From Nonlabens tegetincola (lineage in GTDB: Bacteria; Bacteroidota; Bacteroidia; Flavobacteriales; Flavobacteriaceae): a stretch of DNA of 64,000 nt. Both the position numbers and the translations under genes were made by a program. The DNA is taken from NCBI RefSeq assembly GCF_002954355.1, contig NZ_MQVV01000010.1, positions 558,001-622,000 of the forward strand, given 5' to 3'. Positions 1 to 8,662 of the stretch are shown here, in pieces. Position 1 is the first letter of the stretch; each line of letters starts with the position of its first letter. The notes beneath the pieces were generated by a model. It was not told the origin of the DNA and searched no databases. It worked only from the letters and a program-made list of their open reading frames with translations.

Positions 1-88
1 TAAAATGTTACAGATAAAAAAATCTTAGCGTTAAAAGCTTTTAAGAAAAAATTGAATTATTTATTTTTAGCCACTAAACACCACCGCA

Positions 89-817
89 ATGGAAGTTAAA
101 AAATCAGAAAAGGCAGATTTACGTAAGAATATTACGTTGTATGCTCTTGCAGGACTGGCATTTATGCTTTTGCTAGCATGGCAAGGTTTGGAGTATGAGA
201 CAAAAACAGTCGAAATCGAGGAGCCGCCAGTTGAAATCGAAGAATTCGTAATTGAAGAAGAAATTCCAATTACACAAATGCTTGATACGCCACCACCGCC
301 ACCACCACCGCCACCAGCTCCAGAAATTCTGGAAGTTGTTGAGGATGATGTAGAAATTGAAGAGGTGGAAATTCAGGATACTGAAACCGATGAAGAAGAA
401 GAGATTGTTGAGGTAGAAGAGGTTTCTGAAGAAGTAGGTGTAGAAGAAGTGATTGCCGATGTACCTTTTGCAATTATTGAAAACGTGCCTATTTATCCTG
501 GTTGTGAGGATAAGAAAAATAATGCCGACCGTAAGAAATGTATGAGTGAGAAAATCACCAAGTTCGTTAACCGTAACTTTAACACAGGTCTTGCAAACGA
601 CTTAGGTCTTGAAGGTCGTCAAAAAATATCGGTACAGTTTAAAATCGATAGTAAAGGAAATATCGTAGGAGTTCAATCTCGTGCTAAGCACCCAGATTTA
701 CAGAAAGAAGCTGCTCGCGTAATTAATAAATTACCTAAAATGACTCCAGGTATGCAGCGTGGTAGAGCGGTAGGTGTTATTTATGCATTACCAATTATCT
801 TCCAAGTACAAGACTAG
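89..817 (+). CDS. Energy transducer TonB (TonB-like protein 1)
   Basis: This is a TonB-type protein that should span the periplasm and pass inner-membrane energy to outer-membrane receptors. One membrane helix lies at about residues 15-36, followed by a run of nine prolines near residue 70, a very acidic Glu/Val-rich stretch (about 80-125) and a C-terminal TonB-like domain (about 140-242) with two cysteines. The next gene encodes a paralogue with the same C-terminal domain. No exbB or exbD is adjacent, so its motor partner must lie elsewhere. The ATG lies about 20 bp after a weak TATTTTTA box. The family call is firm; the receptor it serves is unknown. Confidence 0.88.
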   Translation: MEVKKSEKADLRKNITLYALAGLAFMLLLAWQGLEYETKTVEIEEPPVEIEEFVIEEEIPITQMLDTPPPPPPPPPAPEILEVVEDDVEIEEVEIQDTETDEEEEIVEVEEVSEEVGVEEVIADVPFAIIENVPIYPGCEDKKNNADRKKCMSEKITKFVNRNFNTGLANDLGLEGRQKISVQFKIDSKGNIVGVQSRAKHPDLQKEAARVINKLPKMTPGMQRGRAVGVIYALPIIFQVQD

Positions 818-835
818 ATAATTAAATAAATTTTT

Positions 836-870
836 AAAAAAGCCCGACTTTCTACAAGTCGGGCTTTTTT
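836..870 (+). terminator. Bidirectional intrinsic terminator
   Basis: A perfect 15-bp stem (836-850 with 856-870) and a 5-nt loop, A-rich on the left and T-rich on the right, lies directly after the first tonB-like gene. Confidence 0.9.
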
Positions 871-981
871 ATTATCAATAAAATAATGTTTTCATTAAAA
901 GCTTATGGATTTTATTTTGAATTAACGGTTTTTGGTACGACTCTTGATTTCTGTTCCTAATAACATTTTAAACCATTAATT

Positions 982-1806
982 ATGAGTCTCTTTAAAAAAG
1001 ATGCCGATGCTGCAACATCGGTACTTTCTCGTATCGAGAGGAAGAAATCTATTAACACAAAAGTCAATCCCATTATTAATTTTCAAATAGGGCTGGTAGC
1101 AGCGTTATTGCTAGTTTGGATGGTTATTGAAACCACTACCGAAGAAACTAAGCCTGTTCCTGCAATCGTTGGTACTACGATCATAGATGTGTGGGAAGAG
1201 GATCATGATGTTTATCGAGTAATTCCAGATAATCCTGTCATTAAACAGCCTATTGCAAAACCTGTAAGAATCGAAACTCCTAAAATTATAGAACCGAATA
1301 AATTAAAGGTGGTTGATAATAACGAACTTGTTCCTGAAAATGATGACAAAAAAAGGGAAGAAACGCCTGTTACAGAGCCTGCGGTTACGCCAGTTACATC
1401 TAGTAAGACAGAAGTAAAAAGCAAACCGACCACATCTACTACCAGCAGTCCTATAATAGCTGTTCAAGAAATGCCGCTTTTTCCTGGTTGTGATGAAGAT
1501 ATGTCAAGAGAGGAAAAGTATAACTGCATGAATGAAAAGATGAAACGATTCATTCAAAGAAATTTTGATACTAGTCTAGCCGAAGATTTATCAGGTCAAG
1601 GAGATAAATTTAAGATAGCAACTATGTTCACAATTGATGAAAACGGTAATCCAATTGATATCAAAGTACGTGCTCCTAATGATCGATTAGTAAAGGAAGC
1701 TAATAGAGTGATGGCCAAATTACCGCAAATGCAGCCTGGCAAAATCAATAATAAACCAGTTAGGGTGATTTATTCAATACCAATAACATTTTCAATTCAG
1801 CAATAA
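982..1806 (+). CDS. Energy transducer TonB (TonB-like protein 2)
   Basis: This is a second TonB-like protein. It has a cytoplasmic start of about 30 residues, one membrane helix (about 30-50) and a long Pro/Thr/Lys-rich periplasmic linker without a polyproline run. The C-terminal domain (about 165-274) is clearly related to that of the preceding gene: both share a Phe-Pro-Gly-Cys motif, a second Cys, an Asn-Phe-[Asn/Asp]-Thr motif and a closing Leu-Pro-x-Met-x-Pro-Gly segment. Terminators lie on both sides, so it is probably transcribed alone. The different linker suggests a different receptor or distance requirement from its neighbour; that is inference. Confidence 0.86.
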   Translation: MSLFKKDADAATSVLSRIERKKSINTKVNPIINFQIGLVAALLLVWMVIETTTEETKPVPAIVGTTIIDVWEEDHDVYRVIPDNPVIKQPIAKPVRIETPKIIEPNKLKVVDNNELVPENDDKKREETPVTEPAVTPVTSSKTEVKSKPTTSTTSSPIIAVQEMPLFPGCDEDMSREEKYNCMNEKMKRFIQRNFDTSLAEDLSGQGDKFKIATMFTIDENGNPIDIKVRAPNDRLVKEANRVMAKLPQMQPGKINNKPVRVIYSIPITFSIQQ

Positions 1807-1824
1807 ACATCAACCATTTATTGT

Positions 1825-1866
1825 GATCCCAGACCTGTTTTTTAATATGAGTCTGGGATTTTTTAT
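1825..1866 (+). terminator. Intrinsic terminator after tonB-like gene 2
   Basis: A 9-bp GC-rich stem (1826-1834 with 1851-1859) is followed by a run of T. Confidence 0.85.
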
Positions 1867-1883
1867 TCGGTATTATTAAAGTG

Positions 1884-1891
1884 TATCTTTG
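1884..1891 (+). promoter_or_regulatory. Promoter -7 box of the RemB-like gene
   Basis: TATCTTTG is an exact match to the Bacteroidota TAnnTTTG box, 18 bp before the ATG. No clear -33 TTG is seen. Confidence 0.55.
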
Positions 1892-1909
1892 AGCCTATAA
1901 CTTGAATTT

Positions 1910-4012
1910 ATGAGATCAATTCTCTCTTTAATTTTTATACTGTCTTCTATAACAGGTGTAGCTCAAACAAGTATAGAGAAATTCCCTATTTTTAGTAATT
2001 GTGAATCAGTTTTATCCAGTGAACTGTCAGGCTGTTTTTATGAGGAATTATACGTGCAGCTTCAAAATAATTATGATCACCCAAAAGATGTTAGCTCTAG
2101 TAGTGCGACTATTAGGTTTGAAGTAAATAAAGACGGTGAGTTTATTGTTATCACCTTAGACTCAAAAGAGCAAGATGTAAAAAATGAATTGAGAAAAGCT
2201 TTTAATTCATTGCCCAAAATTACGCCACCTAGCTACAACGGAAATTCCACGTTTATGCAATTTGTTATAAACACACCGGTTCCATTGGTGTCAGGTGGTT
2301 CCTTTGTTACGTTTGATGAAAAGCAAAATACTGCATCGCCAGCAAAGAATGATGTGGTCAATGACTTAGACAGTATCGCTTTCGCGAAAGCGAACAATGA
2401 TTACCAAGTTATCAAATCAAATAAATACACCAATCAAGAATTACTCTCAAACGCAATAATTCCTTTTTCGTATCAGCGTTATGCACCATATGAGGCTGCT
2501 ATGAACAAAATTGGTACTAATGCTCATAGTAGTATTAAACCTTATACTTTTAATCAAGTAGGAGCTTATTTTGATTTAGAAGCACAGCGCTCTAGTTTAA
2601 CAGAAGAACGCACAACATGGTTAGGTCGCAAATGGTGGAATGAGCACTTTTTTAGAGTTGCAGGAGATGATTACTGGTTTGTAATAGATCCAGGAGTAGA
2701 CCTACAGTTGGGTAAAGATTTTGACGCCGATATTAATACTTTTAATAATACAAGGCTTGCGATGGTAAACGGTGGTATCGGTAAGCAAATAACATTTGGA
2801 GCTACGATTCAAGAATCTCAAGGTCGATTTGCAGATTATTTCAATCGAGAAATCACGCTGCGAGCACCCGATGGCGGTAATCCAGGTATTGTGCCTGGTC
2901 GTGGTATTGCTGAAGATGGCGGTGAGAATATTTACGATTACCCAGTAGCAACAGGTTATATTAATTACAAACCTAGCAAGTATTTTGATTTACAATTAGG
3001 TCATGGGCAGCATTTTATAGGAGATGGATACAGATCTTTAATTTTAAGTGATAACTCAATGCCATTCCCTTACTTTAAAGTAAATGCAAATTTTTGGAAG
3101 CTCAACTACACTGTTCTTTACACCTCGCTAAGAGATGTGCGCAGTGAAGTAACTGCCGATGATAGTTTTCGTACTAAGTTTATGACTTTTCACTATTTAA
3201 GTTGGAATGCTACAAAGAGACTTAATATCGGATTGTTTGAAAGTGTGCTTTGGCAGGATGATAACCAAAGAGGATTTGATTTTAATTATATTAATCCTAT
3301 CATTTTTTATCAAGCCATTGAATTACAAACAGGTTCACGAGGTGGAAATGCTCTAATAGGCGCTACTGCAAAATATAAATTCACCAATAGGATTACGGGA
3401 TATGGGCAGCTTGTTTTTGACGAGTTTTCTAGTGATGCCGTGGCTGGTGGTGGTAGTTTTAAGAATAAAAGTGCCTTTCAATTAGGTGTAAAATGGCAAA
3501 ATGCTTTTATTAATGGTTTAATGCTTCAAGCCGAGTATAATCGGGTAAGGCCTTTTACTTACAGTCATAATTCTATCGTTCTTAATTATGGTAATAGTAA
3601 CCAAGCGCTTGCTCATCCATGGGGTGCAAACTTCTATGAGATGATTTTTATAGGCCGATATGACTATAAACGATGGTATGGGATCGGTAAAGTTATTTTA
3701 GGGGAACGTGGTTATGATATATTATCAAATAGCGACAATCTTGCTTATGGAGGAAATATATACACCAGTGAAGATAATCGCGCATTTGAAAACGGGAATG
3801 AAGTAGCTCAAGGTAATACCGCAAGCTATTTTTATGGGCAAATTGAAGCAGGATATTTAATCAATCCAGCCTCAAACTTAAAAGTATATGCACAGCTTAT
3901 TTATCGTGATATTTCTCCTCAAGTAGATAACGTAAGAGTGGTTGATCAATCCACAACCTGGTTTAACATAGGATTGCGCACCGATATAATGAACTGGTCT
4001 TACGACAGGTAA
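1910..4012 (+). CDS. RemB-like / Wzi-like outer-membrane beta-barrel protein with TonB-like N-terminal domain
   Basis: After a signal peptide (about 1-18), residues 20-125 resemble the C-terminal domains of the two upstream TonB-like proteins, with the same Phe-Pro-x-Phe-x-x-Cys, second Cys and Leu-Pro-Lys-x-x-Pro pattern. After a linker of about 75 residues, residues 200-700 are rich in alternating aromatic beta strands, as in capsule-assembly (Wzi-like) barrels and the gliding protein RemB of flavobacteria. Its 700 residues suit RemB-type proteins. It is likely an outer-membrane protein with a periplasmic module, linked to gliding or surface polysaccharide. A GCTTTCGCGAAAGC palindrome lies in the linker and is read as Ala-Phe-Ala-Lys-Ala. 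The RemB name is recalled from family knowledge, not proven. Confidence 0.72.
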   Translation: MRSILSLIFILSSITGVAQTSIEKFPIFSNCESVLSSELSGCFYEELYVQLQNNYDHPKDVSSSSATIRFEVNKDGEFIVITLDSKEQDVKNELRKAFNSLPKITPPSYNGNSTFMQFVINTPVPLVSGGSFVTFDEKQNTASPAKNDVVNDLDSIAFAKANNDYQVIKSNKYTNQELLSNAIIPFSYQRYAPYEAAMNKIGTNAHSSIKPYTFNQVGAYFDLEAQRSSLTEERTTWLGRKWWNEHFFRVAGDDYWFVIDPGVDLQLGKDFDADINTFNNTRLAMVNGGIGKQITFGATIQESQGRFADYFNREITLRAPDGGNPGIVPGRGIAEDGGENIYDYPVATGYINYKPSKYFDLQLGHGQHFIGDGYRSLILSDNSMPFPYFKVNANFWKLNYTVLYTSLRDVRSEVTADDSFRTKFMTFHYLSWNATKRLNIGLFESVLWQDDNQRGFDFNYINPIIFYQAIELQTGSRGGNALIGATAKYKFTNRITGYGQLVFDEFSSDAVAGGGSFKNKSAFQLGVKWQNAFINGLMLQAEYNRVRPFTYSHNSIVLNYGNSNQALAHPWGANFYEMIFIGRYDYKRWYGIGKVILGERGYDILSNSDNLAYGGNIYTSEDNRAFENGNEVAQGNTASYFYGQIEAGYLINPASNLKVYAQLIYRDISPQVDNVRVVDQSTTWFNIGLRTDIMNWSYDR
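2376..2393. repeat. GCTTTCGCGAAAGC palindrome (copy 1, intragenic)
   Basis: An 18-bp perfect palindrome inside the RemB-like gene, translated as Ala-Phe-Ala-Lys-Ala in the linker between the two domains. Confidence 0.95.
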
Positions 4013-4073
4013 ATGATAAAAAGCATCAGATTAACTTTTTTGATTTAAAAGCTTGTAAACCATAATAAAACAT

Positions 4074-4081
4074 TATTTTTG
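4074..4081 (+). promoter_or_regulatory. Promoter of rpsO
   Basis: TATTTTTG is an exact TAnnTTTG match, with TTG at 4053-4055 (18-bp gap) as the likely -33 element. It leaves an untranslated leader of about 60 nt before rpsO. Confidence 0.65.
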
Positions 4082-4149
4082 CACTCGCTTTAAGCGATAC
4101 GTCAGATAGTCTGGCATACATAATATTCATTATTTCAAATAATTTTGGC

Positions 4150-4419
4150 ATGTATTTAACTGCAGAAAAAAAAGCTGAAATCTTTTCAAAGTATGGAAAG
4201 TCAGTAAACGATACTGGTAACACTGATGCGCAAATCGCGTTATTCACTTACCGTATCAATCACTTAACAGAACACCTTAAGAAAAACCGTCACGATTTTA
4301 ATACAGAGCGTAGCTTGGTTAAATTGGTAGGTAAGCGTCGTTCATTACTTGATTACCTTATGAAGAAGGATATCTTAAGATATCGTGAGCTTATTAAGGA
4401 ATTAGGAATAAGAAAGTAA
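4150..4419 (+). CDS. rpsO: 30S ribosomal protein S15
   Basis: This is the small-subunit protein that binds the central domain of 16S rRNA early in assembly. It is 89 residues, the standard length, and has the family motifs: an N-terminal segment with Thr-Gly-x-x-x-x-Gln, the central His-Leu-x-x-His-x-Lys-x-x-x-x-Asp helix, and Arg-Arg-x-Leu-Leu-x-Tyr-Leu. It is followed by a terminator and then pnp, the common rpsO-pnp order in bacteria. The leader between promoter and start contains short inverted repeats (CGCTT/AAGCG at about 4086-4096 and CAGA/TCTG near 4103) that could serve S15 autoregulation; this is speculation. Confidence 0.97.
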   Translation: MYLTAEKKAEIFSKYGKSVNDTGNTDAQIALFTYRINHLTEHLKKNRHDFNTERSLVKLVGKRRSLLDYLMKKDILRYRELIKELGIRK

Positions 4420-4420
4420 A

Positions 4421-4449
4421 AAATTGGGGACCTTGTGTCCCCTTTTTTT
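4421..4449 (+). terminator. Intrinsic terminator after rpsO
   Basis: GGGGAC (4426-4431) pairs with GTCCCC (4437-4442) and is followed by seven T, just after the rpsO stop codon. Confidence 0.88.
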
Positions 4450-4466
4450 ATTAGTATATTGCAGGT

Positions 4467-4484
4467 ACGCTTTCGCGAAAGCGT
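4467..4484. repeat. GCTTTCGCGAAAGC palindrome (copy 2, intergenic)
   Basis: An 18-bp perfect palindrome between the rpsO terminator and pnp. Confidence 0.95.
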
Positions 4485-4587
4485 CATAAATAAATAATCG
4501 CGAGACATAAAAGCTGGTTTCTCATAAAGAAAAATGACAAACACTTTCTCACCACACACAACTTGAGAAAACGTTAAATAAAATTTT

Positions 4588-6855
4588 ATGAAACCACAAG
4601 TTTTTAAACAAGTGATAAAAATGGCCAATGGGCCAGATATCACCATTGAGACCGGTGCTCTTGCAAAACAGGCACACGGATCGGTTGTAGTGCGCTGCGG
4701 CGACGCTATGTTATTAGGTACTGTAGTATCTGGTTACTCTTCAACGGGAATGGATTTCCTACCTCTTACTGTAGATTTTAGAGAAAAATTTGCTGCGGCA
4801 GGTAAATACCCAGGCGGATTCTTTAAACGTGAAGCACGTCCTAATGACGGTGAGGTACTTACTATGAGATTAGTAGACCGTGTATTACGTCCACTATTTC
4901 CTAAGGACTACCACAATGAAGTGCAAGTGATGATTCAATTAATGTCACACGATAAAAACGTAATGCCTGATGCACTAGCAGGATTAGCTGCGAGTACTGC
5001 ATTACAATTATCTGACATTCCTTTTGAATGCCCGATTTCTGAAGTGCGTGTAGGACGTATTGACGGCGAGTTTATCATAAACCCAAGTTTTGAACAACTC
5101 GAGGAAAGTGATCTTGACATGATGATAGGTGCGAGTGCCGATAGTGTGATGATGGTTGAAGGAGAAATGGATGAAATCTCAGAAGAAGAAATGATCGCAG
5201 CTATTAAAGCAGCACATGAAGCTATCAAGGAACAATGCGAGGCTCAAAAAGCACTAGTAGAACAAGTAGGTGGTAAGAAGGAAACTCGTGAGTATGAAGG
5301 CGAGGATGAAGATGCTGAAATCGAGGCTAAAGTAGCTGAGTTTACTTATGACAAGGTTTATGATATTGCCAAACAAGGTAGCGGTAAGCGAGAGCGTTCA
5401 ACTGCCTTTGGTGAAATTAAAGAAGCCTTATTTGAAACTTTTGATGAAGAAACGGTAGAAGAAAAAGGAAAATTAATTTCTAAATATTTCAATAAAACCC
5501 ACAAAAAAGCAGTACGCGATGTGTTGCTTAAGGAAGGTGTGCGTCTTGACGGTCGTAAAACTACTGATATTCGTGATATTTGGTGTGAGATAGACTACTT
5601 ACCTTCTACACATGGTAGTGCGATTTTTACACGTGGTGAAACTCAAGCATTAGCAACTGTTACTTTAGGTACTTCTCGTGACGCAAATGTGATAGACATG
5701 GCATCTCAAGAAGGTGAAGAGCGTTTCTATTTACACTACAATTTCCCGCCATTCTCAACTGGTGAGGCTCGTCCACTACGTGGGACATCTCGTCGTGAGA
5801 TAGGACACGGTAACCTTGCTCAACGTGCACTTAAAGGAATGATTCCAGAGGATTGTCCATATACTGTGCGTGTTGTAAGTGAAGTATTAGAATCTAATGG
5901 TTCTTCTTCCATGGCAACTGTTTGTGCTGGTACTATGGCAATTATGGATGCTGGTATTGAAATGAAAAAGCCGGTTTCTGGTATTGCGATGGGATTGATA
6001 AGTGATGGTGATGATTATGCAGTTTTATCTGATATTCTAGGTGATGAAGATCACTTAGGGGATATGGACTTTAAAGTAACAGGTACAGAAGATGGTATCA
6101 CTGCTTGCCAGATGGATATTAAGATTAAAGGTCTTTCTTACGAGATCCTTACCAATGCTTTAATGCAAGCACGTGATGGTCGTATGCATATTTTAGGTAA
6201 ACTTACCGATACGATTGCTACTCCAGCTGATGATGTGAAGCCACACGCTCCTAAGATGGAATCTATGGAGATAGAAGGAAAGTACATAGGTGCTGTTATC
6301 GGACCTGGTGGAAAGATTATCCAGGAAATGCAAAAGGAAACAGATACGGTTATCAATATTGAAGAGGTTGATGATAAGGGTGTTATCGAAATTGCCGGTA
6401 CAGACCGCGATAAAATCAATGCTGCTATTGAGCGTATCAAAAACATCATCTTTGAACCTGAAGTAGGCTCGGTTTACGAGGTGAAAGTGGTTAAGATGCT
6501 TGAATTTGGTGCGGTAGTAGAATTTGCTCCTGGAAAGGAAACCTTATTACACGTAAGTGAATTTGATTACAAACGTATTGAAGATCCATCAACTGTTTTA
6601 AGTGTAGGAGATGTTCTAGATGTTAAGTATTTAGGAATAGACCCTAGAACTAAAAAACAAAAGGTATCTCGTAAAGCATTAATGCCTAAGCCAGAAGGTT
6701 GGGAAGAGCGTCCACGTCGCAGTAACAATAACGATAGGCGTAACAACGACCGCCGTAGCGGTGGTAGACGTGATGACCGTCGTGGTAACGACAGACGTCG
6801 CGATGACCGACCACGTCGTGATAATGACAACAACGAGAATAAATCTGAAGATTAA
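4588..6855 (+). CDS. pnp: Polyribonucleotide nucleotidyltransferase (PNPase)
   Basis: PNPase is the phosphorolytic 3'-5' exoribonuclease of RNA turnover. The 755 residues show two RNase PH-like domains (about 15-145 and 330-560, the second with the catalytic core Asp-Gly-Arg-x-Thr and the Phe-Ser-Thr-Gly-Glu-x region), a helical domain between them, then KH (about 570-630, Gly-x-Gly-Gly-Lys) and S1 RNA-binding domains (about 640-710). The tail after residue 715 is a low-complexity Arg/Asp/Asn-rich stretch, typical of flavobacterial PNPases and likely RNA-binding. The 4588 ATG is preferred over the in-frame ATG at 4621 because family members keep the extra N-terminal segment. A short inverted repeat upstream (4545-4551 with 4564-4570) may shape the leader. 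Confidence 0.97.
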   Translation: MKPQVFKQVIKMANGPDITIETGALAKQAHGSVVVRCGDAMLLGTVVSGYSSTGMDFLPLTVDFREKFAAAGKYPGGFFKREARPNDGEVLTMRLVDRVLRPLFPKDYHNEVQVMIQLMSHDKNVMPDALAGLAASTALQLSDIPFECPISEVRVGRIDGEFIINPSFEQLEESDLDMMIGASADSVMMVEGEMDEISEEEMIAAIKAAHEAIKEQCEAQKALVEQVGGKKETREYEGEDEDAEIEAKVAEFTYDKVYDIAKQGSGKRERSTAFGEIKEALFETFDEETVEEKGKLISKYFNKTHKKAVRDVLLKEGVRLDGRKTTDIRDIWCEIDYLPSTHGSAIFTRGETQALATVTLGTSRDANVIDMASQEGEERFYLHYNFPPFSTGEARPLRGTSRREIGHGNLAQRALKGMIPEDCPYTVRVVSEVLESNGSSSMATVCAGTMAIMDAGIEMKKPVSGIAMGLISDGDDYAVLSDILGDEDHLGDMDFKVTGTEDGITACQMDIKIKGLSYEILTNALMQARDGRMHILGKLTDTIATPADDVKPHAPKMESMEIEGKYIGAVIGPGGKIIQEMQKETDTVINIEEVDDKGVIEIAGTDRDKINAAIERIKNIIFEPEVGSVYEVKVVKMLEFGAVVEFAPGKETLLHVSEFDYKRIEDPSTVLSVGDVLDVKYLGIDPRTKKQKVSRKALMPKPEGWEERPRRSNNNDRRNNDRRSGGRRDDRRGNDRRRDDRPRRDNDNNENKSED

Positions 6856-6873
6856 TTCACAAGTTTATAATGT

Positions 6874-6908
6874 AAAAATGCCTCTTGAGAAATCGAGAGG
6901 CATTTTTT
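6874..6908 (+). terminator. Intrinsic terminator after pnp
   Basis: ATGCCTCT (6878-6885) pairs with AGAGGCAT (6896-6903), with A residues before and T residues after. It may also serve the minus-strand genes downstream. Confidence 0.85.
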
Positions 6909-6925
6909 ATAAAAATGAATATTAA

Positions 6926-7036
6926 TTATAAGTTATTATTCTTTCTATTCTTTCTTACTGCTCTATAAACAAGGACAGCTACAATAACGATTACAGCGAT
7001 TAGAAATAGCTGCCATGAAAAAAGTTTTAAATCCAT
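6926..7036 (-). CDS. 36-residue single-pass membrane peptide
   Basis: This short open frame starts with ATG only 2 bp after the stop of the upstream lipoprotein gene. It encodes a peptide with a short start, one long hydrophobic helix (about residues 9-24, rich in Ile/Val/Ala) and a basic Arg/Lys/Asn tail, as expected for a small inner-membrane protein with its C-terminus inside. The tight spacing suggests co-transcription and translational coupling with the lipoprotein. No function can be assigned. The clean helix plus positive tail argue against a chance frame, but conservation is untested. Confidence 0.55.
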   Translation of the reverse strand: MDLKLFSWQLFLIAVIVIVAVLVYRAVRKNRKNNNL

Positions 7037-7038
7037 AA

Positions 7039-7608
7039 TTAACAATTTAAACTAATTGAATAACATACACTCTCTTTCCATACTGTACCGATACCTTGAA
7101 AAAACAGCAAATAGTCAACTGTTCCACAAACCGTAGCTGAACTACAATTCATATTCGATTCACCTTGTGTATATCCTAAACCAAATGTAAAGCCAGACCA
7201 ATATCCACTAATACCTGAAATACAACCGTCACTAACAGAAACATCAAAATTCAAAGAAGCTAACCCAGATGATGCCGCCTGACCAGTGTATATTCCATTA
7301 GCACATCCTTCTGTTTGAACAGGACTGGGATTTTGAATTTGATTTAATTGTTCTTCAATAAAACTTCTCATTTCTTTTTCTGTTTCAAAATGAATTGTAT
7401 TTTCTGGATCTATAGTTTCATCAACAATTAACTCAATTCCAAAATCTTCTTCAATACTTTCAATAGTTTCTATAGCACTTGAAGATTTTTCTAAGAAATT
7501 TTGCTCTTCTGAATTTGTTTCTAATACTTGCTCGTCATCACTACAAGAATTAAAGGTTAAACAAAAACTCACAAGGAGTAGTGGTAATAATTTAAAATGT
7601 TTTTTCAT
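7039..7608 (-). CDS. Hypothetical lipoprotein
   Basis: The 189-residue product has a type II signal peptide with lipobox Phe-Asn-Ser-Cys at about residue 22, followed by Ser-Asp-Asp, the acidic start often seen on flavobacterial outer-membrane lipoproteins. Residues 25-100 are acidic and probably helical; residues 100-189 are Gly/Ser-rich with six cysteines that could form disulfides. I do not recognise the family. A 36-residue membrane peptide gene lies 2 bp downstream and may form an operon with it. It is isolated between pnp and rpe, so context gives no functional hint. Confidence 0.75.
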   Translation of the reverse strand: MKKHFKLLPLLLVSFCLTFNSCSDDEQVLETNSEEQNFLEKSSSAIETIESIEEDFGIELIVDETIDPENTIHFETEKEMRSFIEEQLNQIQNPSPVQTEGCANGIYTGQAASSGLASLNFDVSVSDGCISGISGYWSGFTFGLGYTQGESNMNCSSATVCGTVDYLLFFQGIGTVWKESVCYSISLNC

Positions 7609-7892
7609 TATATATTAATAATTAATTATGCTTACTCATATCGCTTTTCGGCTTCCTCGTTTAAAGGGAATTTTGATTTGCAAATCTTCTCAAAGCAAAA
7701 AAAAAAAAATAGTTACAGGCAAGTGTTTAGCAGCATCTTAATAATATGTTTGCAACATTTTAACTTGCTGTATATCTTTTGTTAAAATGGTTTAAAATTT
7801 TATCTTTTTAAATTTAAACAGATTGTTTCTACATGAAAACAGCTATGTTAAAATTTTAGAGTGGTCATTACAAAATGATTTTATAGTGCTGT

Positions 7893-7906
7893 GCTTTCGC
7901 GAAAGC
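7893..7906. repeat. GCTTTCGCGAAAGC palindrome (copy 3, promoter region of rpe)
   Basis: A 14-bp perfect copy whose right end lies 13 bp before the rpe -7 box, so it covers the place where a -33 element would be. Confidence 0.95.
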
Positions 7907-7919
7907 GAAATCAATACCC

Positions 7920-7927
7920 TAACTTTG
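7920..7927 (+). promoter_or_regulatory. Promoter -7 box of rpe
   Basis: TAACTTTG is an exact TAnnTTTG match, 21 bp before the ATG. The -33 position is occupied by the palindrome rather than by TTG. Confidence 0.6.
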
Positions 7928-7948
7928 CATAACCTTTAAAACTTAGTA

Positions 7949-8608
7949 ATGTCCAAACGTATCGCCCCATCTATTCTAGCAGCAGATTTTGCAAACCTTC
8001 AACGTGATGTTGAAATGATTAATTCTAGTGACGCAGACTGGTTTCACATAGACATCATGGATGGTGTTTTTGTTCCTAATATTTCTTTTGGAATGCCCGT
8101 GCTACGTGATATCGTAAAGCACGCCACAAAAACTATAGATACACATTTGATGATCGTTGATCCAGACCGTTATGTGAAAACCTTTGCCGATTTAGGTTGT
8201 GATTACCTTACCGTTCATTATGAGGCGTGTACACACTTACACAGAACACTTCAACTTATAAAATCTCACGGTATGAAAGCTGGTGTAGCACTTAATCCAC
8301 ATACTAGTGTTCATTTACTTACAGATACCATTCAGGATATTGATATGGTTTGTTTGATGAGTGTGAATCCAGGTTTTGGAGGACAAAGCTTTATTGAAAA
8401 TACTTATGATAAAGTAACCCAGCTCAAAAAAATTATTGATGCTAAAGGTGCTGAAACCTTGATTGAAATCGATGGTGGCGTGACGGATAAAAACGCAAAG
8501 CAATTAATCGATGCTGGTGCCGATGTGCTAGTAGCTGGTAGCTATGTATTCAAAAGCGAAAATCCTACTCAAACTATCGCAGGTCTTAAGAAAATTATAG
8601 AGAAGTAA
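7949..8608 (+). CDS. rpe: Ribulose-phosphate 3-epimerase
   Basis: This enzyme interconverts ribulose 5-phosphate and xylulose 5-phosphate in the pentose phosphate pathway. The 219-residue TIM barrel has the standard length. It shows Ser-Ile-Leu-Ala-Ala-Asp at the N-terminus, the metal and catalytic segment His-Ile-Asp-Ile-Met-Asp-Gly, the Val-Asn-Pro-Gly-Phe-Gly-Gly-Gln phosphate-binding loop, and Glu-Ile-Asp-Gly-Gly-Val with the second catalytic Asp. It has its own promoter and is followed closely by the YpdA-type gene, which also has its own promoter. Confidence 0.96.
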   Translation: MSKRIAPSILAADFANLQRDVEMINSSDADWFHIDIMDGVFVPNISFGMPVLRDIVKHATKTIDTHLMIVDPDRYVKTFADLGCDYLTVHYEACTHLHRTLQLIKSHGMKAGVALNPHTSVHLLTDTIQDIDMVCLMSVNPGFGGQSFIENTYDKVTQLKKIIDAKGAETLIEIDGGVTDKNAKQLIDAGADVLVAGSYVFKSENPTQTIAGLKKIIEK

Positions 8609-8650
8609 TTTTTTAAGATTACTCTGTAAATAGTCCTTGAAAGTAGCCGT

Positions 8651-8658
8651 TATCTTTG
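8651..8658 (+). promoter_or_regulatory. Promoter -7 box of the YpdA-like gene
   Basis: TATCTTTG is an exact TAnnTTTG match that ends 4 bp before the ATG, so the transcript would be almost leaderless. Confidence 0.55.
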
Positions 8659-8662
8659 TGCT

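Larger units (their letters stand above)
7609..7948. other. Intergenic region between the lipoprotein gene and rpe
   Basis: About 340 bp of very AT-rich DNA. It holds a run of 13 A (about 7697-7709), one GCTTTCGCGAAAGC palindrome and the rpe promoter. No convincing gene is seen. Confidence 0.7.

Noticed and set aside
4545-4570. Inverted repeat in the pnp leader as an RNase III autoregulation site.
   Set aside because: The stem is only 7 bp with a 12-nt loop, too weak to support the claim.
7597-7785. A 62-codon plus-strand frame in the intergenic region before rpe.
   Set aside because: It overlaps the lipoprotein start on the other strand, is low in complexity and AT-driven, and shows no domain or promoter.
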